Assembly: GCF_003545715.1 (NCBI RefSeq)
Contig: NZ_QVNU01000010.1
Location: 62,001 to 126,000 of the forward strand
Length of the DNA stretch: 64,000 bases
Direction: 5' to 3'
From: Taibaiella koreensis
Lineage (GTDB): Bacteria; Bacteroidota; Bacteroidia; Chitinophagales; Chitinophagaceae
Both the position numbers and the translations under genes were made by a program. Shown here one piece after another: positions 40,214 to 48,307 of this stretch. The notes under the pieces are model-generated. The model was not told the origin of the DNA and did not search any database. It was given only the letters and a program-made list of their open reading frames with translations. Position 1 is the stretch's first letter, and every line of letters starts with the position of its first letter.

Positions 40214-40620
40214 CGGACTCGCGGCTTTGGTTGGAAGGTAAGGCTGGACAATGTGTATAGCTATAATGCGCAGCGGATGGATTACCAATTATCTTACGGT
40301 TACCGCGGCAACATGCAATTTATAGCAGCGATGAGACTGGATACGGCACTACACCGCAGAGCACAGCTTATGGGCTAAATATCACCAATCAACTGGCAAC
40401 TGTATTTAACGGTACGCCGTTGAGAATGCCAGTGAACAGCAACCTGACCGTTATGGGGTCGAAGTTATGCGGCGCACCAACCGTTAACGGCAAATGTCAG
40501 TACGCGATCAGGTTCTTCTACAATGGTGCGGCCAAGATCTATAACTCCGTGATCTCTTCCTGGAACGAGCGCGGCATGATCCTGGATGGACCAACCTCGG
40601 TGTGGTTCAAAAAACAGTAA
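40214..40620 (+). pseudogene. Fragment of an unrecognised secreted protein (3' part)
   Basis: One frame from about 40214 reads 'WKVRLDNVYSYNAQRMDYQL' and 'SYGYRGNMQF'. After a one-base shift near 40313-40320 it continues 'SSDETGYGTTPQSTAYGLNI' and so on to 'TSVWFKKQ' and TAA at 40618-40620. Both parts read as one beta-rich extracellular protein that has lost its 5' end. No start or signal peptide is present. The family is not recognised; an origin in an RHS-like or adhesin gene is possible. Its stop lies only three bases before the ATG of a RiPP precursor. Confidence 0.5.
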
Positions 40621-40623
40621 AAT

Positions 40624-40797
40624 ATGAAAAAGAAAAGTTCAGACCAGAAAAAGCTCGACTTAAACAAGAAAGAGATTGTTTTATTAAACAATCAGGTTAG
40701 GATCGTAGGTGGCGCCACCTTGCCGCCAACGCTCTGCGGTTATGTTAGCGCAACATGTATTGAGATATGCATTACGCAAACTGGCACGACGTGCTAA
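40624..40797 (+). CDS. RiPP precursor peptide F (class I lanthipeptide-like GG leader)
   Basis: A 57-residue peptide. The leader 'MKKKSSDQKKLDLNKKEI' continues 'VLLNNQVRIVGG'. The core of 27 residues begins 'ATLPPTLCGYVSATC' and ends 'TGTTC', with four Cys and seven Thr/Ser. This is the smallest core in the window and the most lanthipeptide-like. The start codon is three bases past the stop of a gene fragment, and a short terminator follows at 40819-40836. Enzymes are absent nearby. Confidence 0.78.
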   Translation: MKKKSSDQKKLDLNKKEIVLLNNQVRIVGGATLPPTLCGYVSATCIEICITQTGTTC

Positions 40798-40818
40798 GAT
40801 GCGAACTTGCGAATAAAG

Positions 40819-40836
40819 AGCCACCCGAAGGTGGCT
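40819..40836 (+). terminator. Short hairpin behind RiPP precursor F
   Basis: AGCCACC-cgaa-GGTGGCT, a perfect 7-bp stem with a tetraloop but only a weak T tail. Confidence 0.5.
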
Positions 40837-40927
40837 TGACCCGGTCTGTTTCAAGACAGTTTTAGGGGAGTGAACCGACACGGTAGCCAAACTTACTTCG
40901 CTACTGGTCTTAGTAAACAAAGAACAG

Positions 40928-43198
40928 TTATCGCAGTAAAGTAAGATTTCCCTGGTAATGCTCGGGATGTACCCCATCGATCTCGACATCGATCAGGTAG
41001 ATATAGACCCCTTCCGGTTGCGGACTGTTATTGAATTTGCCATCCCATCCTCTGCCATTGACCGCCGTTGTCTCGAATACGATCTGTCCCCAGCGGTTGA
41101 AGAGCTGCATTTTGAACCGGGTCACTTTTCGTGACAAAAGCTGCCGCGAAAAGAAATAGTCATTGACGCCGTCATTGTTCGGGGTAAAGGCATTGGGAAT
41201 ATCGATATAACAGTCTTTATGTACGTTCATCGTTTCTGTGGTGCTGCAGCCCAGCGGGCCGGCGCTGATAGTCAGGCTGTAAGTGCCGGGATGTACGAGC
41301 TTGATGCGGGAGGCCGTATCCCCATTGCTCCAGAAACAATGATAAATGCCTTCCGGCGGCGGTTGAAGGTTCTGGAGAAAAATGGGTGCGCCATTGAGGC
41401 AAAGGCCGGTATCGGGCCCGAGATCGACCAGAGGTAATGGATAAACATATATAGAATCGGTGTAGGCAGTAGCAGGGCAGGCGCGGAAGCGGGTGCTTAG
41501 CTGCACCGGATATACGCCCTCCCGGTCGTATGCATGTTGCGTTGCACTTACGGCCGCCATAAAGCCGTTGCCGTCACCGAAATGCCATTCGAGGCTCATT
41601 GCAGAGCTATCCGTATACGGATTAAAATAAATGGTTTCTCCGGTGCAGATACTATCTCTGTCTTTCAAAAAATTCCCGGTGAACAAAGAATCCACTTCAA
41701 TATCTCGATAAGCCGTATCGAAGCAGGGATAAGGCGTGCGCGCCATCAGCCTGACGGTATAGCGGCCGGGCTGTGGATAGGTATGATGGGGATTTTCTAT
41801 ACCAGGACCGGTACTCCATCCATCGCCGAAAGTCCATTGCCAGGAATCGAAGGCCGGACCGGAAATATTGGTAAAGGAAACGCTATCACCCATACAGATC
41901 ACGCTATCGGATACGGAAAACAGCGCATCATAGAGCGGTAAGGGTACAGGTATCGTTAAGGTAGTATCGCAACCGTCTGCTGTGGTTATGCGCAACGTGT
42001 ACACTGCACCGCCGGTGATCTGGGATAAGGTGTCTCCGTGTCCGGTCGGTACGGGTCCGCGCAGGGTATCTCCCGCTGCATTCCGCCACAGGTAGGTATA
42101 GATGGCGGTATCACCGGCCGTGGACAGGGCGCGTATCCTGCCATTGGTCTGGTCCCGGCATCCGGCGTCGGTAAGCAGTGCAGGCAAGGTGTAGGTGGCC
42201 TGCAGGCGGAAGGTGTCAGTGTGCCAGGCACAGGGTGCGGTGCGGTAGCTGATCCAGTATTGGCCAGGTACATTGGTCGTGAGTACAGGACCCGTAATGC
42301 CGTTGCTCCACTGGTAATCCCATCCTGACAGGTTACTGGCCTGTAGCGTCGTTATGTCTGCAAAGCAAGGCATCTTGAGCTGGATGATGGTCAGCACGGT
42401 ATCTTTTATAATCACTGGCACCGGATTGGGCAGTCCTCCCGTGGCGTTAGTTGAGTCGGCAAGGGTAAGGAAGGCTGGTTGGTGCTGAGCCGCAACGCCT
42501 GTCAGGTTGGGCGATGCAAAGCGGCCTATGGTGGTGCCGTTACTAGCATAATAGACTTTACCATCGGGGCCGGTCTTCAGCTGTGAAAAGAAGTTGAAGG
42601 GATAATGGGTTAATGCTGCTGCAATGGCCGCCGGCGTGCCGGCATTAAGATCGTATTGGAACAGGAAACTTCCCGGACCGAGATTAGTTGAGCCGTAAAG
42701 CTTGGAGTTATCGGGTGAAAAACAGAGGCCATACACACCCAGTGATGTGGGTGATAGCGGCAGCTCGTTGGAAAGCTGGCCGGTTAAAGGGTCGAAGTCA
42801 AACACAAATAAGTTATTATCCGGTGTGATGGCGCTGATAGCGACCCTTCTCCGGCCCGGAGCAACAGCCATGGTGCCGGGAGCGCCCAGGAAAGCGTTTT
42901 GACTGCAGGCTGAAAGGACCGGTGTCGTGTTGATGCCGGATTCCGATATTTCATAGGCCTTTACATAGATGCCGGCAGCTCTTGTCAGCAGCCATACATT
43001 ACAACGGTCTCCGCAGACTGCTGTCATTTTTTCGGTCAGCATCGAGTCCAGCAAAATGCCTTTCTGCCCGGCGACAATATCACCCAGCCCTCCGTTCAGA
43101 CTCATATCCACCACGCTGTAGTAAAGCCTTCCGGCGTAGTTACCAAATTCTGCGGCGGTTAAGGAGAACAGGTAATATTTACCCGGAACACCGGGAAT
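40928..43198 (-). pseudogene. Gliding-motility C-terminal-domain protein lacking its 5' end
   Basis: The coding frame extends from the stop at 40928 to about 43198. It contains propeller-like N-terminal strands ('KYYLFSLTAAEFGNYAG', 'LYYSVVDMSLNGGLGDIV'), PKD domains ('WQWTFGDGWSTGP', 'LEWHFGDGNGFMAA') and a type B gliding-motility C-terminal domain ('IPNAFTPNNDGVNDYFFSRQ', 'FNRWGQIVFET'). Relatives start about 120 residues further upstream with a signal peptide. Here the frame runs into unrelated rightward sequence at about 43196-43203 and stops at 43211-43213 without a start codon. The only starts are internal (GTG at 43114, ATG at 43105). Without a signal peptide the protein cannot be exported, so it is probably inactive. 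Confidence 0.75.
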
Positions 43199-43436
43199 GG
43201 GTATGAATACTTACGGTTCTTCAGTGATGCAGCGGGGCATGGCCTGTAGCATCAGTGTGGTGAACTATTTGTCCGACACAGCGGAAACGATTACCAGCAA
43301 TGGCATAGCGATGAGCGGCAGTGGCGGCGTGTGGGCGAACGGCAGCGGCAGCTGGACGCTCCAGGATACCTTTAAAACGAATGGCAGTATAGTATCCGAT
43401 TTCACCCTGCAGCAGGGCACGCTCAACACCGAGGCG
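43197..43436 (+). pseudogene. Internal fragment of a surface adhesin
   Basis: The frame reads 'SSVMQRGMACSISVVNYLSD' and 'SGSWTLQDTFKTNGSIVSDF', then 'TLQQGTLNTE', the repeat style of LamG/T9SS adhesins in this phylum. It has neither signal peptide nor C-terminal domain. After 'LNTE' the resemblance stops although the frame stays open to 43499. Its left edge abuts the truncated gliding-domain gene and its right edge overlaps a leftward fragment, so both ends are breakpoints. Confidence 0.5.
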
Positions 43437-43631
43437 GCGCCGAAACCTGGTTCTGAATGGCCTTTTCCAATTGTAGTAAGCGCTTTAGTGGTGGATTGAA
43501 CGGATGGCTCAGATTAAAAGTCGCTTCTGCTCCTTTAATTTCAACTGTTATTAAACCTTCGGAGGTATTGAATTCGCTTTTAATTCAGCGGCATATGCTA
43601 CTCTTTCACAACGTCCTGCAAGTTGCTTCAT
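43423..43631 (-). pseudogene. Small frameshifted gene, family unknown
   Basis: A leftward frame from ATG 43631 reads 'MKQLAGRCERVAYAAELK'. After a run of four A (plus-strand T 43578-43581) the next frame continues 'SEFNTSEGLITVEIKGAEAT' and 'FNLSHPFNPPLKRLLQLEKA' to a TGA at 43423-43425. Five A would join them. The end overlaps the adhesin fragment, so it too may be truncated. It resembles a small soluble domain; an immunity or antitoxin role is only a guess. Confidence 0.4.
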
Positions 43632-43651
43632 CTTGTAATTTTTTGATTTAA

Positions 43652-43768
43652 CATTGCAATCTGGTTATTTTACAAGAGGGTGATAAATATGTTAAGGACG
43701 AAAAATTCGTAGTAAATAAATTAGTATTAAATCCCGTTGATTTTGATATTGAAAATTATCAAATTTAA
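43652..43768 (+). other. Remnant of a protein C-terminus in AT-rich DNA
   Basis: The frame 'LVILQEGDKYVKDEKFVVNK' then 'LVLNPVDFDIENYQI' ends at TAA 43766-43768, without a start. It lies 30 bases before an intact AT-rich gene. It looks like the last ~35 residues of a larger protein, possibly a toxin tip left behind with its immunity gene. Confidence 0.35.
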
Positions 43769-43798
43769 AAGAAAAATGTAACCTTAAAATAAGAATTG

Positions 43799-44440
43799 AT
43801 GTTAGTATATTTTGGTGATTTTTTGTACGATTCGCTTTTGGAAGCGCAAGAAGACTTTGGCACAATTGAGGAAGTAGATAGTGATGGTAATTTAGGCGTC
43901 AAAATGGATTTGCCGGCGCTTACAAGACTAGACACAGTGCACAAAGGCATAGAAGAATTTTACAGAAAACGGAATAACGGTTGGGAAAAAAGCTGGGAAA
44001 AAGCAAAAAATGGAAATATAGGCGGTTACATGAGATTAACTGAAACTAAGTATTTGTTTGCAGAAGATAACGGTATATATGGAGAGGGAGATGAGGAAGA
44101 TCTTAAATATTTTCGCCCACTTGATTATCCATCACCAGAAACCTATGTGGGTTTTATAATAAAACCGGACATTATATACAAGTCGCTCTATTATATGAGT
44201 GTAAGTAATTACGAATTGAATAATTTGGATTTGGATTATAATGGTTATACCCAAATGGCATTTGAGGCTCGTATATTTAATCATTGGCAACTTGTTTTAT
44301 TATACTATATGGATGGCACTGGTATTGGTTCGGTAGAAACGGAAACTTTTAAAACAGAGATGCCCAAAATTTTTCCGGGCTGGACTTGGGAAAATTTCAT
44401 TGCCAAATTTGAAAGTTTTCGTCTTTCTAATAAAAAATAA
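43799..44440 (+). CDS. AT-rich hypothetical protein, possible orphan immunity protein
   Basis: The product has 213 residues from the ATG at 43799 (a TTG just before it is less likely). It is acidic, soluble, without signal peptide or transmembrane segment, and rich in Tyr, Phe, Asn and Asp ('VYFGDFLYDSLLEAQEDFGT', 'FAEDNGIYGEGDEEDL', 'KIFPGWTWENFIAKFESF'). I do not recognise a family. Its base composition is clearly more AT-rich than the neighbours, like the toxin-tip/immunity pair at 29955-30480. It follows a remnant that reads like a protein C-terminus. That layout fits an immunity gene retained after loss of its toxin (inference). It ends with a strong terminator. Confidence 0.6.
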   Translation: MLVYFGDFLYDSLLEAQEDFGTIEEVDSDGNLGVKMDLPALTRLDTVHKGIEEFYRKRNNGWEKSWEKAKNGNIGGYMRLTETKYLFAEDNGIYGEGDEEDLKYFRPLDYPSPETYVGFIIKPDIIYKSLYYMSVSNYELNNLDLDYNGYTQMAFEARIFNHWQLVLLYYMDGTGIGSVETETFKTEMPKIFPGWTWENFIAKFESFRLSNKK

Positions 44441-44460
44441 ATAATTTCAAAAAAAGACAA

Positions 44461-44498
44461 AAAGCGGAACCTTTTAAGTAAGGCTCCGCTTTTTTTTA
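44461..44498 (+). terminator. Terminator of the AT-rich hypothetical gene
   Basis: AAAGCGGA (44461-44468) pairs with TCCGCTTT (44485-44492), extended by CCTT/AAGG, and is followed by a T run. The rest of 44499-44864 shows no gene. Confidence 0.85.
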
Positions 44499-44864
44499 TA
44501 GCATCTTTTTCGATTGATCTGCAATGTCAGCCCAATAATAGCCGGTGACTGGTGCCGATACTGTAACCATAGCATGCCAAACAGAGACCCGTAACACTGG
44601 TTTTGGTATATGATGATGAAGATGGCACCACACTTGTCAATTTAGTTCACACGTTTATCGCTTGCGGCACACATTTGATCATTAGCACTAGGCGTAGACC
44701 CGCTCATGCGTTAATATTGATATGTCTTAATTCAATTACAACGTTTTTTTATGTTTTAAAGTAACAGCTACCCCAAAGAAGCAGCTGGTTGTGCTTTTGG
44801 ACATGAAGGGAAGCTAGATCTTCTTCCGGAAATACTTTTATTATTCACCAATTAAAATTGCTTT

Positions 44865-45107
44865 ATGAAAAAGAAAAAGATTGATCTTAGTAAAAAATTA
44901 TTTCTGAACAAAGAAATGCTGGTAGCATTGAATGACCTCGCAAGCCAGAAGGTTATTGGCGGTACCAATGTTTCCTGTAATGGGGAGCCTTGCTTTACAC
45001 CCGGAGCCGGTAGCTGTCCGGCAACCAATTGCGGCGCTACGAATGCAATTACGGGTTGCCCTCCCTTTGTCTGCAATACGGCCGCCGGGTGTCAAGGTAC
45101 TAACTGA
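44865..45107 (+). CDS. RiPP precursor peptide G (class I lanthipeptide-like GG leader)
   Basis: An 80-residue peptide. The leader 'MKKKKIDLSKKLFLNKEM' continues to 'ASQKVIGG'. The core begins 'TNVSCNGEPC' and has seven Cys within 47 residues. It contains 'CPATNC', shared with decayed precursor E, and repeated 'TG/TN' units. It is followed 101 bases later by precursor H on the same strand with no terminator between, so the two are probably cotranscribed. It may act as one half of a two-peptide system (inference). Confidence 0.8.
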   Translation: MKKKKIDLSKKLFLNKEMLVALNDLASQKVIGGTNVSCNGEPCFTPGAGSCPATNCGATNAITGCPPFVCNTAAGCQGTN

Positions 45108-45208
45108 TATCCGTAGCAAAGTATGAACCGGCGTTAAAGCCTCAAATGTTGCTTGCGCTTACTATTCACTTTACATTTATTGAAACCCAGTTAATAAACC
45201 AGGAAAAA

Positions 45209-45427
45209 ATGAAAAAGAAAACCTTAAGCCTGAACAGGCTGACACTGAACAAAGCAACGATCACTCCTTTGGCGGGCAAAGAACAAATGGGCGTTCGCGG
45301 CGGTGAAACTGCTGCTGCCGATACCTGCATCTCCAGTCTACCATTTACCATGGTTAATTGTCCGGTGACTTTAAAACCGATGACGCAACCCTGCGGTACG
45401 CAAGGCTGTGGCGGCACAAGCGCCTAA
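45209..45427 (+). CDS. RiPP precursor peptide H (class I lanthipeptide-like GG leader)
   Basis: A 72-residue peptide. The ATG at 45209 is chosen because it gives the family start 'MKKKTLSLNRLTLNKATI' and follows an AGGA-like ribosome site; the frame is open further upstream. The leader ends 'EQMGVRGG'. The core 'ETAAADTCISSLPF' onward has four Cys and many Thr/Ser and ends in 'CGTQGCGGTSA'. It closes the G-H transcript at a very strong terminator. Confidence 0.78.
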   Translation: MKKKTLSLNRLTLNKATITPLAGKEQMGVRGGETAAADTCISSLPFTMVNCPVTLKPMTQPCGTQGCGGTSA

Positions 45428-45508
45428 AAGCATATATGCTACGGTGGCAAACGGGAAGCCTGGCATAACAAACCTATGCCTGCCCCTGCGTCAATGAAGC
45501 AATAGTAT

Positions 45509-45553
45509 AAACAGGCCGTTCCAAATTCAGGAACGGCCTGTTTGCTTTTTATA
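45509..45553 (+). terminator. Terminator of the RiPP G-H transcript
   Basis: A perfect 14-bp stem (45509-45522 with 45530-45543), a 7-base loop and a T-rich tail. Confidence 0.9.
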
Positions 45554-45696
45554 TTTCTATGCTTCTGAAGTATTAGGCATACTGCAAGATAGCACTGCTT
45601 TCTGTATGGTTCTTATATAAGTGATACCAGTGATCATTGGCCTCTCCCGGCGTCTGCGATCCGGATGCGTCGTCCGGGGCGGGGCATGGAAATTCC

Positions 45697-45704
45697 TATA
45701 TTTG
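45697..45704 (+). promoter_or_regulatory. Candidate -7 promoter box (TATATTTG)
   Basis: An exact TAnnTTTG match 42 bases before the preferred start at 45746. It lies inside the longer version of the open frame, which supports the shorter start. No clear -33 element. Confidence 0.4.
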
Positions 45705-45745
45705 ACCGGAAAATCGAAAGATCGCTTTACTTAATAAACACAAAC

Positions 45746-46489
45746 ATGGCAGTTTGGATTTATGCTTACGGGGCCAATGGCCTGCTTTCTGAAAATAACA
45801 ACGACAATCAAAAGTATATAGACGTTCTGAATACTGTCCCCTTAGACGAAGTTACTTTCCTGGACAGTATCAGGCCGCGTACTCCACCGGGCGAGCACAC
45901 CCGGAAACATTACGAGGAACACAGGGAGCAATTGGATCGTTGGCTGGAATCGTTGACGGCAGCAGACTACAATGCCTACCTGGACTCCATTAAATACCCC
46001 CGCATAGAAAAAGCAAAGCTTGTCGACTATTTCATTGCGGATGCGATAAGAAGGGAGCAGGAAGATCTTGATCGCTTTAATGCGGCCTATGCATTGAGCA
46101 GAGATGGACGGGCAAAATCAACATGGGAACCGGAGGGTGAGCGACATTTCATTAACCGGGTTCATGAATTCGGTAACCGTGATGGCTTGCGGCTGAACCT
46201 GATCAATGATCTGGTCAGGATTACAGGCTCATCTGATATCTTTTCCCATTTTGGGACCTTTCTTCATGATATATCGCCTGCAACGAAAGAATTCTATCAT
46301 GATTATTTCAAACGTGTTTTGCGTGCTTTTAAGAGTGATTTTATTCTATATACCCATGAATGGACAGGGCTCGACGATGAAGACAATGAGGCCTTCGATC
46401 TGGCTGAGCTCAAAGAATCGTCGAACTGGGAAGTAACCAGCAGCGATACGATACATACCATGAAGGATTTTTACTACGAAGGGCTTTAG
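45746..46489 (+). CDS. Hypothetical soluble protein between RiPP genes
   Basis: The frame is open from 45665, but the ATG at 45746 ('MAVWIYAYGANGLLSENN') is preferred because a promoter-like box lies between; 247 residues. No signal peptide or transmembrane segment. The protein is charged and helical ('HTRKHYEEHREQLDRWLESL', 'FIADAIRREQEDLDRFNAAY') with an acidic C-terminal part ('EWTGLDDEDNEAFDLAELK'). No family is recognised. It is flanked on both sides by strong terminators and sits between precursors H and I. A self-protection role for a peptide system would fit the place but nothing in the sequence proves it. Confidence 0.6.
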   Translation: MAVWIYAYGANGLLSENNNDNQKYIDVLNTVPLDEVTFLDSIRPRTPPGEHTRKHYEEHREQLDRWLESLTAADYNAYLDSIKYPRIEKAKLVDYFIADAIRREQEDLDRFNAAYALSRDGRAKSTWEPEGERHFINRVHEFGNRDGLRLNLINDLVRITGSSDIFSHFGTFLHDISPATKEFYHDYFKRVLRAFKSDFILYTHEWTGLDDEDNEAFDLAELKESSNWEVTSSDTIHTMKDFYYEGL

Positions 46490-46541
46490 GGCCTGATCAG
46501 GAACTATGATGGCAAGAGGTCCGGCATATACCGTTAGCCAC

Positions 46542-46573
46542 CACAAGAGCCGGTTCTTTCTCCGGCTCTTGTG
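46542..46573. terminator. Terminator hairpin between convergent genes
   Basis: A perfect 12-bp stem CACAAGAGCCGG (46542-46553) with its complement (46562-46573). It separates the hypothetical gene from leftward precursor I. Confidence 0.75.
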
Positions 46574-46670
46574 ATGTATCTATCTGGCGTATGTATTTTG
46601 CTGCACATAGTCTCTACGGTCGCTTATCCTGAATCTGCGCAGGCGGGCACTATTACCCCAAGGGGCCGGC

Positions 46671-46904
46671 TCAGCATATATCAACAGAATACACACATTG
46701 AGGCCCGAGCAGGGTGTCGCAATTGGCTTTAGTAAGTAATTGACAGTGCTGAAGACAGGTATCGTCAAACACGGTCTTGGGAGGAGGACACTGGCATAGC
46801 GAATTATCTGTTTGTCCGCCACTTACTTCACCTTGCCGGTGAAGCGACATGATAGCTTCTTTGCTGAACCGTAATCTGGACAGGCCGATTGCTTTTTTCT
46901 TCAT
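46671..46904 (-). CDS. RiPP precursor peptide I (class I lanthipeptide-like GG leader)
   Basis: A 77-residue peptide. The leader 'MKKKAIGLSRLRFSKEAI' continues 'MSLHRQGEVSGG'. The core 'QTDNSLCQCPPPKTV' onward has seven Cys and several Thr, Asp and Gln, with a CxC pair near its start. It is monocistronic and convergent with the hypothetical gene at 45746. It is the rightmost member of the nine-peptide set; beyond it the window becomes ordinary. Confidence 0.8.
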   Translation of the reverse strand: MKKKAIGLSRLRFSKEAIMSLHRQGEVSGGQTDNSLCQCPPPKTVFDDTCLQHCQLLTKANCDTLLGPQCVYSVDIC

Positions 46905-47190
46905 TGGATATTGCTTTTAGTAAGCTTGCAATTTACCCGGCAGCCCCCGGCCTCTCCTAGTCGCTTTTAATAAGTGCGTGCGGTGACTTGGTAAGTGTGC
47001 CCTGCAAAGCGACCCATTATTCCATCTTGTCATCGCAATATTTGGGTCGTAACCGAATAAAAGGGATCAGTGCTATCCCTGCGGTTATTGAAGCTTTCTG
47101 CGGCATATGCAGTAACCGGAACAACCGATAGCGCTATCTTTCTTTGAGAAAGAACTAGGCGGCTTAGCGATCTTTCCTCAATTTTGTAGT

Positions 47191-48225
47191 ATGAATCACA
47201 ACACTATGGATGCGGTGGTCCAGGTACGGAAGGGTAAAGTAGCGCAGGCATTTGAGATGAGGAAAGTACCGGTGCCGCAGCCCGCCGCTCATGAGGTATT
47301 GATACGGGTAGAGGCCTTTGGACTAAATTATGCCGATGGTATGGCGATAAAGGGTCAATACCGCGACGCTCCTCCCTTACCTTGTGTATTGGGATACGAT
47401 GTTTGCGGAACAGTGGCAGACAAAGGTTCGGCGGTAACGGACATTGCCATCGGCGATCGCGTTACCGCGATGACCCGCTTCGGCGGCTATGCACAATATG
47501 CCGTTACGGATCAGCGTGCTGTTGTGCGGATAGATGCCGCTACCTCGCTGACAGATGCACTAGCATTGGCCACACAAGCCGCAACTGCCTGGTACTGCAC
47601 AAGAGAGGCTTGCACGGTATACCCGGGCGAGCGGGTGATCGTTACAGCAGCTGCCGGCGGCGTAGGATCACTGATCGTACAGCTTTGTAAGCTGCAGCAT
47701 GCAAAAGTCTACGGTATTGTCAGCACAGAGAAGAAGGAAGTAATTGCCCGGTCCCTGGGCGCCGATGCCACCCTGAACCGGAGCAAAGGCGATGTGTTTG
47801 CGCAATACGAGCAGCTGGAAGGCTCTAAAGCAATTGATGTTATGTTCGATTCGGCTGGTGGTTCCTATATCCGGAAGGCGATGCGTAGCCTGGCGCCTGG
47901 CGGCCGCCTTGTTGGCTATGGCGGCGCGCAGGGCAACGATGCCGGCAATATTTTCAAACTGGTTTCCTTTGCGCTTTCTTTTGGTTTCTTTCATCCCGCA
48001 CCCTTCCTGCTCAACAGCCGGTCATTCACGGGAGTCAATATGCTGCGGCTGGCCGATCATAAGTCCGGGCTCGTGCAGCATTGCCTGGCAAAGGCCTCGC
48101 AACTGTTCCGCGAAGGCTTACTGCGGCCCCTGCCGGGGAAAGTATATCCGGTGACCGACCTGGTGGCCGCACATAACGACCTGATGAGCGGTAAGGTACC
48201 CGGTAAGATCGCCATAACCTGGTAG
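47191..48225 (+). CDS. NAD(P)H:quinone oxidoreductase-like medium-chain dehydrogenase
   Basis: A 344-residue protein of the MDR superfamily (an alternative start is Met6). The N-terminal GroES-like domain shows 'VPVPQPAAHEVLIRVEAFGL' and 'GYDVCGTVADKGSAV'. The Rossmann fold has 'VTAAAGGVGSLIVQLCKLQH', a nucleotide-binding loop, then 'FDSAGGSYIRKAMRSLAPGG'. Zinc ligands of alcohol dehydrogenases are not present in the usual places, so it belongs to the zinc-free quinone oxidoreductase (zeta-crystallin-like) branch. These reduce quinones or activated alkenes with NADPH in the cytoplasm. It stands alone, and its substrate is not evident. Confidence 0.88.
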   Translation: MNHNTMDAVVQVRKGKVAQAFEMRKVPVPQPAAHEVLIRVEAFGLNYADGMAIKGQYRDAPPLPCVLGYDVCGTVADKGSAVTDIAIGDRVTAMTRFGGYAQYAVTDQRAVVRIDAATSLTDALALATQAATAWYCTREACTVYPGERVIVTAAAGGVGSLIVQLCKLQHAKVYGIVSTEKKEVIARSLGADATLNRSKGDVFAQYEQLEGSKAIDVMFDSAGGSYIRKAMRSLAPGGRLVGYGGAQGNDAGNIFKLVSFALSFGFFHPAPFLLNSRSFTGVNMLRLADHKSGLVQHCLAKASQLFREGLLRPLPGKVYPVTDLVAAHNDLMSGKVPGKIAITW

Positions 48226-48307
48226 CTTTTTACAATAATGGTAAATTCAGACTACAGGTATAGCATTATTTCCATTTTAGGAGTATATATAAAGTGGGCG
48301 ACCGGGA

